Source: Pisaster brevispinus (lineage: Eukaryota > Echinodermata > Asteroidea > Forcipulatida > Asteriidae). From it: a stretch of DNA of 64,000 nucleotides. The stretch is from contig JAMKCF010000063.1 of NCBI GenBank assembly GCA_023634235.1, positions 186,001-250,000 on the forward strand, given 5' to 3'. The position numbers were made by a program, and so were the translations under genes. The notes beneath the pieces were generated by a model. That model saw only the letters and a program-made list of their open reading frames with translations, was not told where the DNA came from and did not search any database. Position 1 is the stretch's first letter. Every line of letters begins with the position of its first letter. Positions 48,060 to 58,198 of the stretch are shown one piece after another.

Positions 48060-49418
48060 GTACAAACTAGTTCAAAACGGTAAAATAATCTTGAATATCT
48101 ACTCCTTTGTCATGTCATATTTATTTTACATTCAGAACACATTTTGCCACGTCATTTTGATGGTTTTACGTCCAGTCTTGGTCAATTTTGTATGGAGAAA
48201 TTCCTAAAGTCTACCTAATCTAGCCACATGAGGGCTCTTATGTTAACTTATTTCAGCAACCCGACGGCTGATTGCTTAGTTCAAAACGGATTTGGGAAGT
48301 GTACATCCTGACCAACACACTGCTCTAACAAATTTTCTGATTGGACAAGTTTTTCCAACGTCATTTTTTAGTTGAAATTCAGACCAATGAAAAACAGCTG
48401 TTGCTATTAAACGTCCGTGTCAACTCTAAAACTCCAACGCATGTTTCTAAAAAATAAAATGGTAAATTCATGCACTTTTTTTATTGGAAGGTTTAACTGG
48501 AAAAACTTATTTGAACAGAATCAATAATGTTAACATTTTGTTCTAAGATAGTGTCACACATTTTAAGAATAGCAAGATATGTTTTGCTTCTCTTGAAAAT
48601 TGTTCACTTGCTGCGTGTACGTTTTTTGTGTGTGGCGATGACATGGACAGTACCACCATTGGTACAGGGTGGAATTGTCAGAGTACCATTATTTAGCCAC
48701 AGCGTGGCTCTTTTGTTTTGTTTAAAATGTTCTGGAAAGTTAATTAAAATTTCATGAGTGATTTATTCATAATAAACAAAATAGTAACACGTCGCATGTT
48801 CCTTTCTGCATCAAATTTGTTGCATTAATAACGTGAGAGTTTTAAGTTACACGAAATTAAAACACCCCTGTTTGCTCAATGGTATCTACCACGAAACTGT
48901 CCAAGCGCGCGCGAACCACACTCGCTGTGTGTGTACTCTGTATGGTATTGTAATAGTATTGTGTACCATATTTTGTTAGAAACAAATACTATAGTTTAGT
49001 AGGCCTAGGCATTCAAAGGCTTGATCAGTGATTGGTGGTTGATTATATGGACTCTCTGCATGCTATAAATTCAGATTGTTTGTAGCCCTGTGTTTTAGTG
49101 AAAAGTGTAAAATGAGAGTGTAAAAATCATTCATATTAATGTGGGTTTTGGAACAAACTAAAATCTGTCTACAAAACTTGGTGTAGAAAAGAGAGATAGC
49201 CTCATCTGCTTACACGATTTATCCTCTTCTAGTTCATTATGAAGTAACCCTCAGTCAAAAAACTAAATCCGATGTCTCAACACATTCTTGGAGTGCATAT
49301 TTATTTTTAATACCTATTTGTTTATTGATTTATTTTATAATTTTTTCAAACAAAGTAGGGCCTATGTAAGTTGTAGCCAGGAATCATTAGTAAAGTGTCT
49401 TCTGTCCATTTATTTCAG

Positions 49419-50093
49419 TTTTCCTGTTCGTCATCTTGCTTTCACTCAGAGATGGGTTGTAAATATGAAGCGTGACAAATGGAAGCCATCCAAGAGATCT
49501 GTTCTCTGCTCAAATCATATTGAAGAGTCTTGTTTTGATAAGACTGGTTTAACCTGTCCTACTAAATACCGTCAACACACCTAATACCGTCAACACAACA
49601 CGATCAGTACCATCAAAACACCCAAAATAAGTTCTAATTCAACAAAAGAGGCATAGAACTGTTAACTTTGTATTATTTTTTTTCTTGCCCCGGGTATCCT
49701 TTTGCCAGATTCACACGTAACGACCGCCCTCTATCGGTGTGTTGTGTGATATTATTGTCTCTTTAGTGTAATGGTATGGTCCGCGCTCCTCTGAGGCGAA
49801 ATAGCTGCCGATTTCGTAGAGCTACACATAGGTAAAATTTTGGTGAACTGAAAATGGCAAATTTTAGACATTTAACATCCTGTTGTTAAGCCAAATGTCG
49901 TATTGACCAGTATTTAAGGTTCCAATACTGCTTCTGCTGAATTATAACGTTTTTTGGATATGTTGACGGCGTGTTGACGGTGTGTAGATGGTGCAATTCA
50001 TGTTGACGGTATTTAGTAGGACCCGGTTTAACAATGTGACTAAGAGCCCATGCAGAACCGACAGTATTTGACTTTCCATTCCATCTCCAGCAG
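49419..50093 (+). pseudogene. THAP exon 2, split by a MITE
   Basis: The coding parts are 49419-49553 and 50033-50093, separated by the insertion. Without the insert and one copy of its 8-bp duplication, the frame passes from KTGLT to the AEPTVFDFPFHL box, but with TGA two codons after GLT where family members usually carry a basic residue (CGA to TGA would be one change). Confidence 0.75.
49554..50024. mobile_element. MITE inserted in THAP exon 2
   Basis: Inverted ends GTCCTACTAAATACCGTCAA and its complement, flanked by an exact 8-bp duplication GGTTTAAC (49546-49553 and 50025-50032). Subterminal TACCGTCAACAC repeats on the left and TGTTGACGGTGTG on the right. 471 bp, no transposase. The 8-bp duplication suggests hAT- or P-type transposition. 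Confidence 0.85.
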
Positions 50094-50580
50094 GTAGGTT
50101 TTTTACTTTTACTTGGCTTTAAGCATTTCAATCATAATCAACATGTACATAAAGCCAAGGTTTTTTAATCAAGAATATTTATTTTCTAAAGGCAACTTAG
50201 ATCCTATGTTTACAGAAAAATGAAGAAAAAAGTTGAATTTGTCCCCAATTTTTCATGAGCAAGATGGTCACTATTCATTTCTCATTTCCCACAATTGTTG
50301 CTTATTAAGCTGTTAACATATGAACATCTGAAATTATGTGGATAGGTTTTTCATGAATTGATTCATTGATTGATTATAGTTACATATTTTGTGGCATATC
50401 ATTTCCTGATGTCACATCTTTGTTCTACGAAAGTTCATAAAATTAAAATGAGGTCTTTCACTTTGTTAATAATACTTATTTAGTTTGGGTAACACTTTGC
50501 ATCTGTGTTTCAAGGGAAATGGGTGTGAACAAATTGATTTAAATATTTATTAAATTTTATATTATGCATGTATCTTACAG

Positions 50581-50739
50581 AATAAGAAGAAAAGAAAGTG
50601 TCCTAAAATACGTCATCCGCCAAGTGAGACGACTGTGAGTGACCAGACACAGCTTGAAGAGGGCTCCACTACACCAGTCGTCACCACTCGTGTTTTCTCG
50701 TTCCAATACGCGCGAGACTTGCACAGTCTATTATCAAGA
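50581..50739 (+). CDS. THAP exon 3 / linker, runs on towards CTR9
   Basis: Starts after TATCTTACAG in phase 0 with [18 protein letters not shown] and continues [19 protein letters not shown], a basic then Ser/Thr-rich linker as seen after many THAP domains. A possible donor AGA/GTAGGG lies at 50739. The frame does not close and continues into the CTR9 exon at 50779. Confidence 0.55.
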
Positions 50740-50778
50740 GTAGGGGAGTTTAAGAACTTTTTGTCTCTTTTTTTTCAG

Positions 50779-50896
50779 AGCCATCTTCTTGGACGTGCTT
50801 GTTTCTGCCTCCTTGAAGGTGACAAGATGGACCAAGCCGATGCACAATTTAACTTTGTCCTTAACCAGTCACAGAACAACATCCCTGCTCTACTGG
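50779..50896 (+). CDS. CTR9: CTR9-like exon 1 (of this copy)
   Basis: Acceptor CTTTTTTTTTCAG, donor CTACTGG/GTAAGT. Encodes [20 protein letters not shown] and [20 protein letters not shown]. No lesions. Enters in phase 0 and shares the frame of the THAP linker upstream. Confidence 0.8.
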
Positions 50897-51236
50897 GTAA
50901 GTTATAATAGCGTCATCACTGTTTGCATCGCCATGACAATCGACCAAACTGCTAGTACAAAATTGGACAATAAAGAGAGAGTGTGGGTACTAGTGCAAAA
51001 GGTCACAAAAGCAATGACATGGACATTTGGATGAGATGATCTAGAAAATTTCAAGCAAAATAATTGTTTTCCCTTTTAATCAAAGGTGCATGTTATAATT
51101 TCAGTTATACAACATCAAGATAATTGCAAAACTTGTTCTTTGTTTCCCCTTTTAATCAAAACTGCATGTTAAAACTTCAGTTATACAGCATCAAGAAGTT
51201 TAAGTTTCCTGGTTTGCAATTTTCCTCTTCCTTTAG

Positions 51237-51326
51237 GAAAAGCTTGTATAACCTTCAATAAGAAAGACTACCGAGGAACGTTGGCGTTCTACAAGAAGGC
51301 TCTGAGGACAAACCCTAGCTGCCCAG
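51237..51326 (+). CDS. CTR9: CTR9-like exon 2
   Basis: Acceptor CCTCTTCCTTTAG, donor CCCAG/GTACAA. Encodes [29 protein letters not shown], a canonical TPR helix pair. Undamaged. Confidence 0.8.
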
Positions 51327-51436
51327 GTACAATCTCAATCAGCTTATCTCCAAGTTGTTCCTTTATTGAAGAGAAAATCTTCAGGGATGAGAAGTTTCAG
51401 ACTTTTGCCCGAGTTGAGACTTTTTACGTCTGCCAA

Positions 51437-51960
51437 TTCAATTCAATATAACATTTATTTCCATCCTAATCAGTGCGTATAACAGAATGCAAAAGACAAT
51501 ATTTTGGAGGCACGATCCTCATAAGCCAAGGCTTGTAGTGGAGTGCCTTTAGAAGAAAACAAGAAAAAGAAGAAAAAAAACTTGATTAATGAAATAGTTT
51601 ACTTAGTTAATTAATTGTTACAAGACAAAGATGGGGACAAGTAATCTGACAAGACAGAAGTTGAGATGAGTAACTACTAAAAAAAATGTGAAAACTGCTG
51701 GGGAGGAGGCAACTCTGGAGAATATGAATCCAAAGGGTTAAAATTATGCTACATATTGGGAGATAAGATACTCTGAAAATGGCTGTTAATTTCTTCTTAA
51801 GAGAACCATTATCTCTGATGTACTTCTCTAGTGCTGAGGGTACAGCTCGTAAAAGCTCCTTGAAATCTAGTGGAAAGCCATCGTTTCAACATGCCTCCTA
51901 GAATTGGGGTCCTAGTTTCAGAACTTTTCATCGGCGATGTCTCTCAGTTGTTACTGGATT
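51437..51960 (-). repeat. retrotransposon 3' fragment in CTR9 intron
   Basis: CAATTCAATTCAATATAACATTTATTTC at the left looks like a minus-strand LINE tail (ATTGA repeats). The part around 51830-51865 (CTAGTGCTGAGGGTACAGCT) matches 63800-63832, and 51383-51430 resembles 63683-63735. Confidence 0.5.
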
Positions 51961-52019
51961 GATCTAGTGATCAACGACAGTTATTGATATTTTCATATTT
52001 TTGATACTATTAAACACAG

Positions 52020-52282
52020 CTGCTGTTCGCCTTGGCATTGGCCACTGCTTCAATAAGCTAAACAAACCGGAGAAAGCACACCTGGCCTTCTAGCGGGCCC
52101 TGGAACTCGATCTGAAGTGTGTGGGCACCATTGTTGGCCTCGCCATCCTAGAAATCGACAGTAAAGCAACAGATTCCATACGGACTGGAGTCCAGCTTCT
52201 CTCCAAGGCGTACACGATAGACACCAGCAACCCTATTGTGCTTAACAATCTTGCAAATCATTTCTTCTTTAACTCTTCGTGA
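52020..52282 (+). pseudogene. CTR9: CTR9-like exon 3 with TAG stop
   Basis: Starts after TTAAACACAG as AAVRLGIGHCFNKLNKPEKA, then HLAF, TAG (52091-52093; a Ser codon in relatives), [20 protein letters not shown] and onward to NNLANHFFF. The expected donor after HFFF is missing: the sequence goes on as AACTCTTCGTGA into a stop. Confidence 0.75.
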
Positions 52283-52934
52283 CACCATAAAAAAAAACCA
52301 CACCATTTTGCCATGCCTTACTTGTTGAGTAACAGTTTGATTTTAGCGAGTAATACATTTCTGTGAAGAACCAAATCACTTTTAAATCACCCAAATCATT
52401 AGATATAGACCCTTTTGACTAAATAAAATCATTTCAAACAAAACTGTATTTTGAGATGAGCCCACATGTCTCTTTCTGCTCAATCAACCATTTCTTGGAA
52501 TGACACCCTTTGTTCACACAACTTAGCAAGGCTAAGTAATTGCTGTACAATTCCTATGGGAATTCCTGGAGAACGGGTCATTGTTGGATTGTGTTAGTGA
52601 AAAACAAACCCCGGATAGTGATAAGACATTTGGCATGCTATTTGGCTAGGTGCACTTGTGGAACTTGGATTTTTTTTAGATTTGTTGAAAAAAAATGGCG
52701 GACTAATTACTTTTTAATTAAAAAATGTTATTCAATAAGTGAGCGATGGTGTCACGGAGGGTTAAGAAGGTAACGTCCCTCAAGAAGCTACTTCCAAACC
52801 TCGGCTCAGGCAAAAAAATGCACACTGCTCCAAGATTGATGGCGAAGTCCAAGTCTAGATTTTGAAAAGGCCCCAAAAGTTGGTTTTCATTTTCAAAATT
52901 TCTATTATCCAATTGCAGGAAAGAATCAAACTCA

Positions 52935-53225
52935 TGGAGTTAAACACATCCCCCATAGTTATTGGTTATGGATTATTAATATTGGTCACTGGTTATTGGT
53001 TGTTGGTTATCGGTTATGACTTACTTCACGTAACTAGGTTTAATAGTTATACTTTTCAGTATCGAATGATAGCCAGGTTTAATTTTATCATTGACCAGTT
53101 TTAGCGCATCATTAATCAGGATGAATTTTTCACTAACAAGGATGAATTTGTCATCGACAAAGCTTTATTTGTATTTAACCTGGACTAACTCGTCATTAAC
53201 CAGGATTAATTCATCATTTACCAAG
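52935..53225 (+). repeat. degenerate short tandem repeats
   Basis: First GGTTATTGGTTATGG-type repeats (52957-53020), then about 30-base imperfect repeats of the form CATTAACCAGGATTAATTCAT (53080-53220). Confidence 0.55.
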
Positions 53226-53245
53226 TTTTATTTGTAATTATCTAG

Positions 53246-53353
53246 GATTATACGAAGGTGCAACATCTTGCTCTGCATGCATTCCACGGTACAGACAATG
53301 AAGCAACACAGGCAGAAAGCTGCAACCAACTCACAAGAGCCTTCCATGTACAG
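53246..53353 (+). CDS. CTR9: CTR9-like exon 4
   Basis: 108 bases, phase 0 to phase 0, acceptor ATTATCTAG and donor CAG/GTAAGG. Encodes [20 protein letters not shown] then [16 protein letters not shown]. Undamaged, immediately followed by a SINE. Confidence 0.8.
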
Positions 53354-53355
53354 GT

Positions 53356-53850
53356 AAGGATTCCCACCCCACTCATGGTTCTCCCCATGTACAAGCCAGC
53401 GTATTGTTTGGATTAAGTGCCAAATCAAACCAAAATACTAGGGAAAACCCCCTCTCTTTACAATTAAGTGTACTAGGTTCTTCTACACTCATTAAACAAA
53501 AACACTTTTTTACATCCCATCCAAAACATGAAGTGATAATGCTCAAGTGTCTTGCCTATGGCATGTAAGCAGGTAAGGGGGCAAATATCAAGACCGAGAC
53601 TCAAATCAAACTGTGGGCCCAATTTCATAGAGTTGCTTAAGCAGAAAATATTGCTTAACATTTTTCTGCTTAGCAGAAATGAGCAGGATACCAGTCATGG
53701 TAGTTTGGCTGGTAACCTTATTCTGGTAAGCATCATTTTGTTGTGCTTAGCTGGTTTTTGTGCTTAAGCAGCTCTATAAAATTGGGCCCAGATCAGAAAC
53801 ACCAGAGCTTGTGTCTGGTGTGGTTGACTGCTCGGCCAGGACGCGGCTGC
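53356..53850 (-). repeat. old tRNA-derived SINE, split by a MITE
   Basis: Minus-strand order as in the 44837-45250 SINE (CAGACACAAGCTCTGGTG head; ATTATCACTTCATG; GAAGAACCTAGTACACTT), more diverged, and interrupted by the 53635-53789 element. Confidence 0.65.
53635..53789. mobile_element. GGGCCCAATTT-type MITE
   Basis: Inverted ends GGGCCCAATTTCATAGAG and CTCTATAAAATTGGGCCC, then TGCTTAAGCA at both sides; 155 bp. Nested in a SINE, so younger than it. Confidence 0.75.
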
Positions 53851-53902
53851 TGAATTCTGATGGATTTATGTGGACAATAACCTTCTGCGTTCCTCTCTAC
53901 AG

Positions 53903-54030
53903 TGACCTTGACCAAGCTTTCCAGTACTACTACCATGCAAGCCACCCAGTTTGCATCCACAGCTAATCGTTTTGCCGCACTTTGGTTTGGGCAGATGTAC
54001 ATCCACCGGGGGGAATGTGAGAACGCGAAC
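53903..54030 (+). pseudogene. CTR9: CTR9-like exon 5, frameshifted
   Basis: Encodes DLDQAFQYYYHA in one frame, then after an extra GCAA (53937-53940) ATQFASTAN, then VLPHFGL in another frame and QMYIHRGECENAN in a third, ending at GTGAGT. One base is lost in a G run within the GLGQMY motif of this copy, which the second copy retains. Confidence 0.75.
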
Positions 54031-54240
54031 GTGAGTCAAGAGAATGATTGTAAATCTTTGTAATGTATTACTGTAAGTACTTTCCAGTACTACTACCATG
54101 CAAGCCACCCAGTTTGCATCCACAGCTAATCGTTTTGCCGCACTTTGGTTTGGGGCAGATGTACACCACCGGGGGGAATGTGAGAACGCGACGTGAGTCA
54201 AGAGAATGATTGTAAATCTCTGTAATGTATTACTGTAAGG
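53918..54240 (+). repeat. 163-bp tandem duplication of CTR9 exon 5 end and donor
   Basis: 53918-54080 and 54081-54240 are near identical and include the 3' part of exon 5, its GTGAGT donor and about 45 intron bases. Differences: GGG versus GGGG before CAGATG, ATCCACC versus ACCACC, GCGAAC versus GCGAC. Confidence 0.85.
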
Positions 54241-54247
54241 ACTCCTG

Positions 54248-54443
54248 CAGTGTTGTAGTCCAGACCTGGAAGTCTGAGATCGAGACCATGACCGAAATCT
54301 TAACATCTGAGACCCGGAACTGAGACCAGCCCTTCCCAGACCGAGACTTTTGCACCCCAAGACTAAGACCAAGACTGAGACCACAAAAAGGTCTCAAGAT
54401 GGTCTCGAGAACAGACCTGCAGGTCTTGAGACCTACAACACTG
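54248..54443. mobile_element. hAT-type MITE, 196 bp
   Basis: Ends CAGTGTTGTAG and CTACAACACTG, subterminal GAGACC/GGTCTC repeats, flanked by the exact 8-bp duplication GACTCCTG (54240-54247 and 54444-54451). Confidence 0.85.
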
Positions 54444-54474
54444 GACTCCTGTAGAACTGGATTTGTCATTTTTG

Positions 54475-54775
54475 TCTCCTGACGATGACTAGAGCAAGCT
54501 AGTCGAAATGTTGAGACCAATTAACCAATTAAGAACTCACTCCGTGGCAGTGAAGTTAATAACGAGAAGTCCCCTCGATCCGATCCACTATTAAGCTAAA
54601 GTAGTAGTCCTGGCCGATGTCCTACCCTCCGCCCAGGTAGTAGCTAATAAGCTGGACAGTTCTTTTCAGAATTAAGTACTCTCCCGAAGTAGTCTCTCAA
54701 TTTTTCCGGCTGTAGAATAAAAAGCAAGACCTAGTTCTTTAAGAACAAATCTACATAGCTAGTAGATATATGTAA
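54475..54775 (+). mobile_element. right half of a foldback element
   Basis: From CTCCTGACGATGACTAGAGC to GAACAAATCTACATAGCTAG it matches the right arm of 20935-21604. The left arm is missing. Confidence 0.7.
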
Positions 54776-55735
54776 ATGAGGCCCCCTCATTTATGAAATA
54801 TTCAACCCTCTATTTTGTTGTTGTATGTTAACCCCATTTAATCCATAGGTTTTATTCACTCATTACAAACTCTATTGTTTTGGTAACCCCTGCTGGAAAG
54901 TGGACTGTCCATGTTGACCTCTGAACTGGTTGTTCCAGTGGTGGGGTTGGTGGGGCCTAGCATGATTGCTTCTGTGATGTTATATCCCACTAACTCCAAC
55001 AGCTATTTCTCCATCCCCTCTCCTTTCCAGGTAGGAAAAGTTACTTTGTATTTTTTTTTATATCTAGTGTTTAACATTTAATAGAAGAAGATAGTGTATA
55101 GATAGAGTGGACATATTTTTTGATCAACTCTAAATTGAAGAATTGGCATACACTAACTTTGAAGTGTTTACAGTTTTTATAAATTGTTCATTATACAATT
55201 TAACAGCCTTTTGGTCAGGAGTGAAATTTTATGCGTATAAGTTCTCTTCAAACAGGAGTGTATTCTTAGGATTGTCTTTTGTTCTAGGTTTTCCTTTCGA
55301 GTTATAAAATCCATTAATTTTTACTTTACCTTACAGACTTTTATTTAACTTTGAGTATTTTAGGAGTACCTACATGTAGATATTGGTTTCATGTTTTAGC
55401 CTGTGCCCCCATTTGATTGTATACTATAGGTAATGCAGTGTATGAGATGCATGGCAGGGTAGCCCCAGCCCTAGATGGCCATAGGATTAGTAGGGTAATA
55501 ACTCGATGCCCTGGGGGCCTGATTTAACATGCAGAAGGCCTGGCTCTGGCCTGTTGTTTATTTTAGTGGTTTTTATCTCTGTTAAGTTTTTCTTTGCTTG
55601 TCTTATGTCTTTCTTTATTTTAGTCTAGTGTAGATAAAGTGACCAGAGAGAGGCCGAGAACTGCTCATTCTTATTTATTATAAGAGAGGTTTATTTTTTG
55701 GGTCTAACAGTAAACCGATTAGCTGCAGTGTTGAA
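54776..55735. other. intron-like, no gene recognised
   Basis: No coding similarity. 54975-55031 contains TTATATCCCACTAACTCCAA and CTCTCCTTTCCAG, repeated at about 56797-56850. Confidence 0.5.
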
Positions 55736-55746
55736 TTACCAAGACC

Positions 55747-56515
55747 GCGTTCCCACTGGATCCACAATTACGAGATCCTGACCCCGCAAAAGGATTAGTC
55801 GCAGACATGAATCGCGGTCGCATTCCCACTAGAGTATGATCGCGCATTGATCTCCCTTTTGGGAACAGAAGTGGATTCAAAGTTCACCAACGCAGGTCGA
55901 CCAAGTGGGCAGTGCGCAGGCGCAAAAAGTTCCCAGCTCCTCGTCCGACCATAATTTGCCACGCTTCTCATCTTTTTGGAAGTTTTTTTTGACGAATTTA
56001 TGGGACGTTTATTGCTGGGCGCTGCCATCTTTAAAGAACGTGCACGTATGAATACAATGCATCCAAAATTAAAGCGTGGGTTTGGGCTTAGTGTGGATGC
56101 GTTGTACAGAACGTGTAGTTGGTATCGTCACGTGACGTCAATACTGCTTTATGCTTTACTTGCAATTCATGTCACCAAATGCATGGTGCTTGCTGGGAAT
56201 AGAAGAAAAAAGAACACCATTTTCGCGCCATTCGGGCCTACCGTACCGGATGTTCGCCCTCAAATTGCGGGGTCTGATCGCCCTTTGCGTTCCCACTAGA
56301 CTTTTGATCGCCCATTAATCCACAAGGGCGATCAGATCCCGCTTTAATCCTACTCCCGAGGTGGATCAAATTTGCGGGGTCTGATCCTGATCGCCCTCGC
56401 GTTCCCACTTACGTTTGATCGCCCTTTGATCGCCCTTTTCGAGAAATTGCGGGGTCTGATCGCCCTTTTCTCGAATTGCGCGATCAATGCGGGGTCCAGT
56501 GGGAACGGGGCCCAA
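55747..56515. mobile_element. element with CGTTCCCACTGGA inverted ends
   Basis: Left GCGTTCCCACTGGATCC and right GGGTCCAGTGGGAACG are inverted. The interior has many GATCGCCC and CGTTCCCACTAGA repeats in both orientations. A related element begins near 63825 at the window end. No transposase. Confidence 0.65.
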
Positions 56516-56880
56516 GTGTTTCTTTACAATAGTAAAGTTTCTCATTATTTCTTTTATAGAGATTGTTCATTTGGGGATAAGTTTGCTTTTCATTTTTTTG
56601 TATCTTTTGTTTTAATTTATCTATCTTTTATTCTGAACTAAAGTGAGATCAACAATTAAGTGTTTACTTTTGAAACCCTTCATCTTCTTGAACCTTTATG
56701 GTTTAGTGTAATGTGATTATGGATGGACACATTTCTACAGTAATAGCTGTGAATGTATTTGGTTAGTTGTTTGTTTCTTTAATTAATCAAAGTGCTGTTA
56801 TATCCCACCAACTCCAACCGCTGTTTCTCCATTCCCTCTCCTTTCCAGCCAGAATAAAGTACAGAGCAGAGCGCACCCAG

Positions 56881-57766
56881 CTCAATTCAATTCAATTCAA
56901 TAAACATTTATTTCGGTATTGCCCTCACATGATATAATAATATAATAATAATATATTGTATTTGTATAGCGCCTACTGCAAGGTATTTGGGGCTACGTTT
57001 GAAGTATGAGACCTACTCCTTTACATAGCACCTTGTAATGGTTTACAAGGTGCTGTGGCGCAATATGCAGCCAATCAAACCATTTAATACATCTAATACA
57101 TCATTAGTGTTTCATAAATATTAATAGTGGATGACAGTTATAAACAGTAGCCAAAATTATGAACAAGTCAGAGGGGCAAAACTTAGGATTGGGTGAAGCC
57201 TTGGCTTTTGTACCCTAACCTATTGACAGACTAACACTGCACAAGACTCACAAAGACAAGGGACTACAAGGACAGACGAACAAATGTAGGTGTACCAACA
57301 ATATACCAAAAAGCAAGCCATCTTGAATTGACTCATACTATCAAAGTCATGAAATAATTATAATGAATATGCACTGAGAAGTAATTGTTTTAGTTTTGTT
57401 GAAAATATAGGTAGAGTGATTGCAGATTTAACAGAACCATCCAAATTATTCCAGTATGTAACACCACGTTGAACAAGGCTGTTTTTATACATTGAGGTTC
57501 GGTTGCGAGAAACAAAAAGATTTTTCTTTGAAGTGCTTCGAGTTTTGTATGAATGAATGCTAGTAGTTAGAGTAAAGAATGAGCTAAAACAAGGTGGTAA
57601 TGCATTACTCATGTACTTGTACATAAATTTACCTAATTTCAAATGATAAAGATCATTACATTTTAACAATTTAAGATTACAAAATAATGCAGCAGTATGA
57701 TCAAGAAAACCAGCATTACAAATTATCCTAACAGCTCGCTTTTGTAAAATAAGAAGCCTATTACAT
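56881..57766 (-). pseudogene. 5'-truncated LINE (RT C-terminus and 3' UTR)
   Basis: Minus frame 57766-57358 reads LLILQKRAVRIICNAGFLDH, TAALFCNLKLLKCNDLYHLK, then PCFSSFFTLTTSIHSYKTRS and GVTYWNNLDGSVKSAITLP with a stop, the conserved end of CR1/jockey-group reverse transcriptases. The 3' UTR runs to an (ATTGA)n tail at 56881-56900. It is truncated at its 5' end against the sequence GTGTTACCGCAAACC, shared with the foldback elements. Confidence 0.8.
56935..57079 (-). repeat. SINE 3' fragment nested in the LINE
   Basis: GCTGTGGCGCAATATGCAGCCA to the (ATT)n tail matches the 3' part of the 44837-45250 SINE; it lies inside the 3' UTR of the minus-strand LINE. Confidence 0.7.
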
Positions 57767-57987
57767 TGTGGTGTTACCGCAAACCAAATATACATTTATA
57801 TCTCACCATGCAAAGCCTCAAAAAGTTTATTGTTGACATTAATTAATTTGTTTTTCTTTTCGTTTTCTCAAAAAGTTGACATTAGTCAGCTGAAAGGTGA
57901 CTTTGATTGTTTCTTTCTTGATAATTTTGCCTGTAAATCAGCACTATGTTGACCAAAACCAAATGCACTCCTCTTGTTTCAAACCAG

Positions 57988-58198
57988 GCTGCCCAGTGCT
58001 TCGAGAAGGTACTGAAAGCCCAACCAGGTAACTATGAGACCATGAAGATTCTTGGGTCTCTCTATGCGACATCCAGTGATGAGACCAAGACGAAGACTGC
58101 CAAGGGTCACCTCCAGAAGGTCGTCGATCAGTTCCCGGAAGATGTTGAGGCATGGATTGATTGAATTGGCTCAGATCTTGGAACTCACCGAAGTACCG
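57988..58198 (+). pseudogene. CTR9: CTR9-like exon 6 with GATT duplication
   Basis: Acceptor GTTTCAAACCAG. Encodes [57 protein letters not shown]; a 4-base GATT tandem duplication (58159-58162) then gives a premature TGA. The shifted frame continues ELAQILELTEVP to CCG/GTATGT. Confidence 0.8.

Larger units (their letters stand above)
46776..50739 (+). pseudogene. THAP zinc-finger gene, interrupted
   Basis: Exon 1 (46776-46843) reads MPTCAALNCTNRYSRGCGKT then YHL and ends CT/GTAAGTA. Exon 2 (49419-50093, split by an insertion) follows TTTATTTCAG with FPVRHLAFTQRWVVNMKRDK, WKPSKRSVLCSNHIEESCFD, then KTGLT, and after the insertion LRAHAEPTVFDFPFHLQQ to CAG/GTAGGT. This gives the complete C2CH THAP pattern (Cys4, Cys9, Trp, Pro, Cys-x2-His) and the closing AVPTIF-like box (AEPTVF). 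THAP domains are sequence-specific DNA-binding zinc fingers. Exon 3 (from 50581, phase 0) encodes a basic [14 protein letters not shown] linker. A 471-bp MITE and an in-frame TGA at 50037-50039 break exon 2, and a 1-kb hAT-type element sits in intron 1. No effector domain is visible. Confidence 0.8.

Noticed and set aside
49757..49830. tRNA-like TCTTTAGTGTAATGGTA phrase
   Set aside because: No B box or cloverleaf follows; it lies inside the THAP-exon MITE.
53866..54384. 172-codon minus-strand open frame
   Set aside because: It overlaps the duplicated CTR9 exon 5 on the opposite strand and owes its repeats to the 163-bp duplication.
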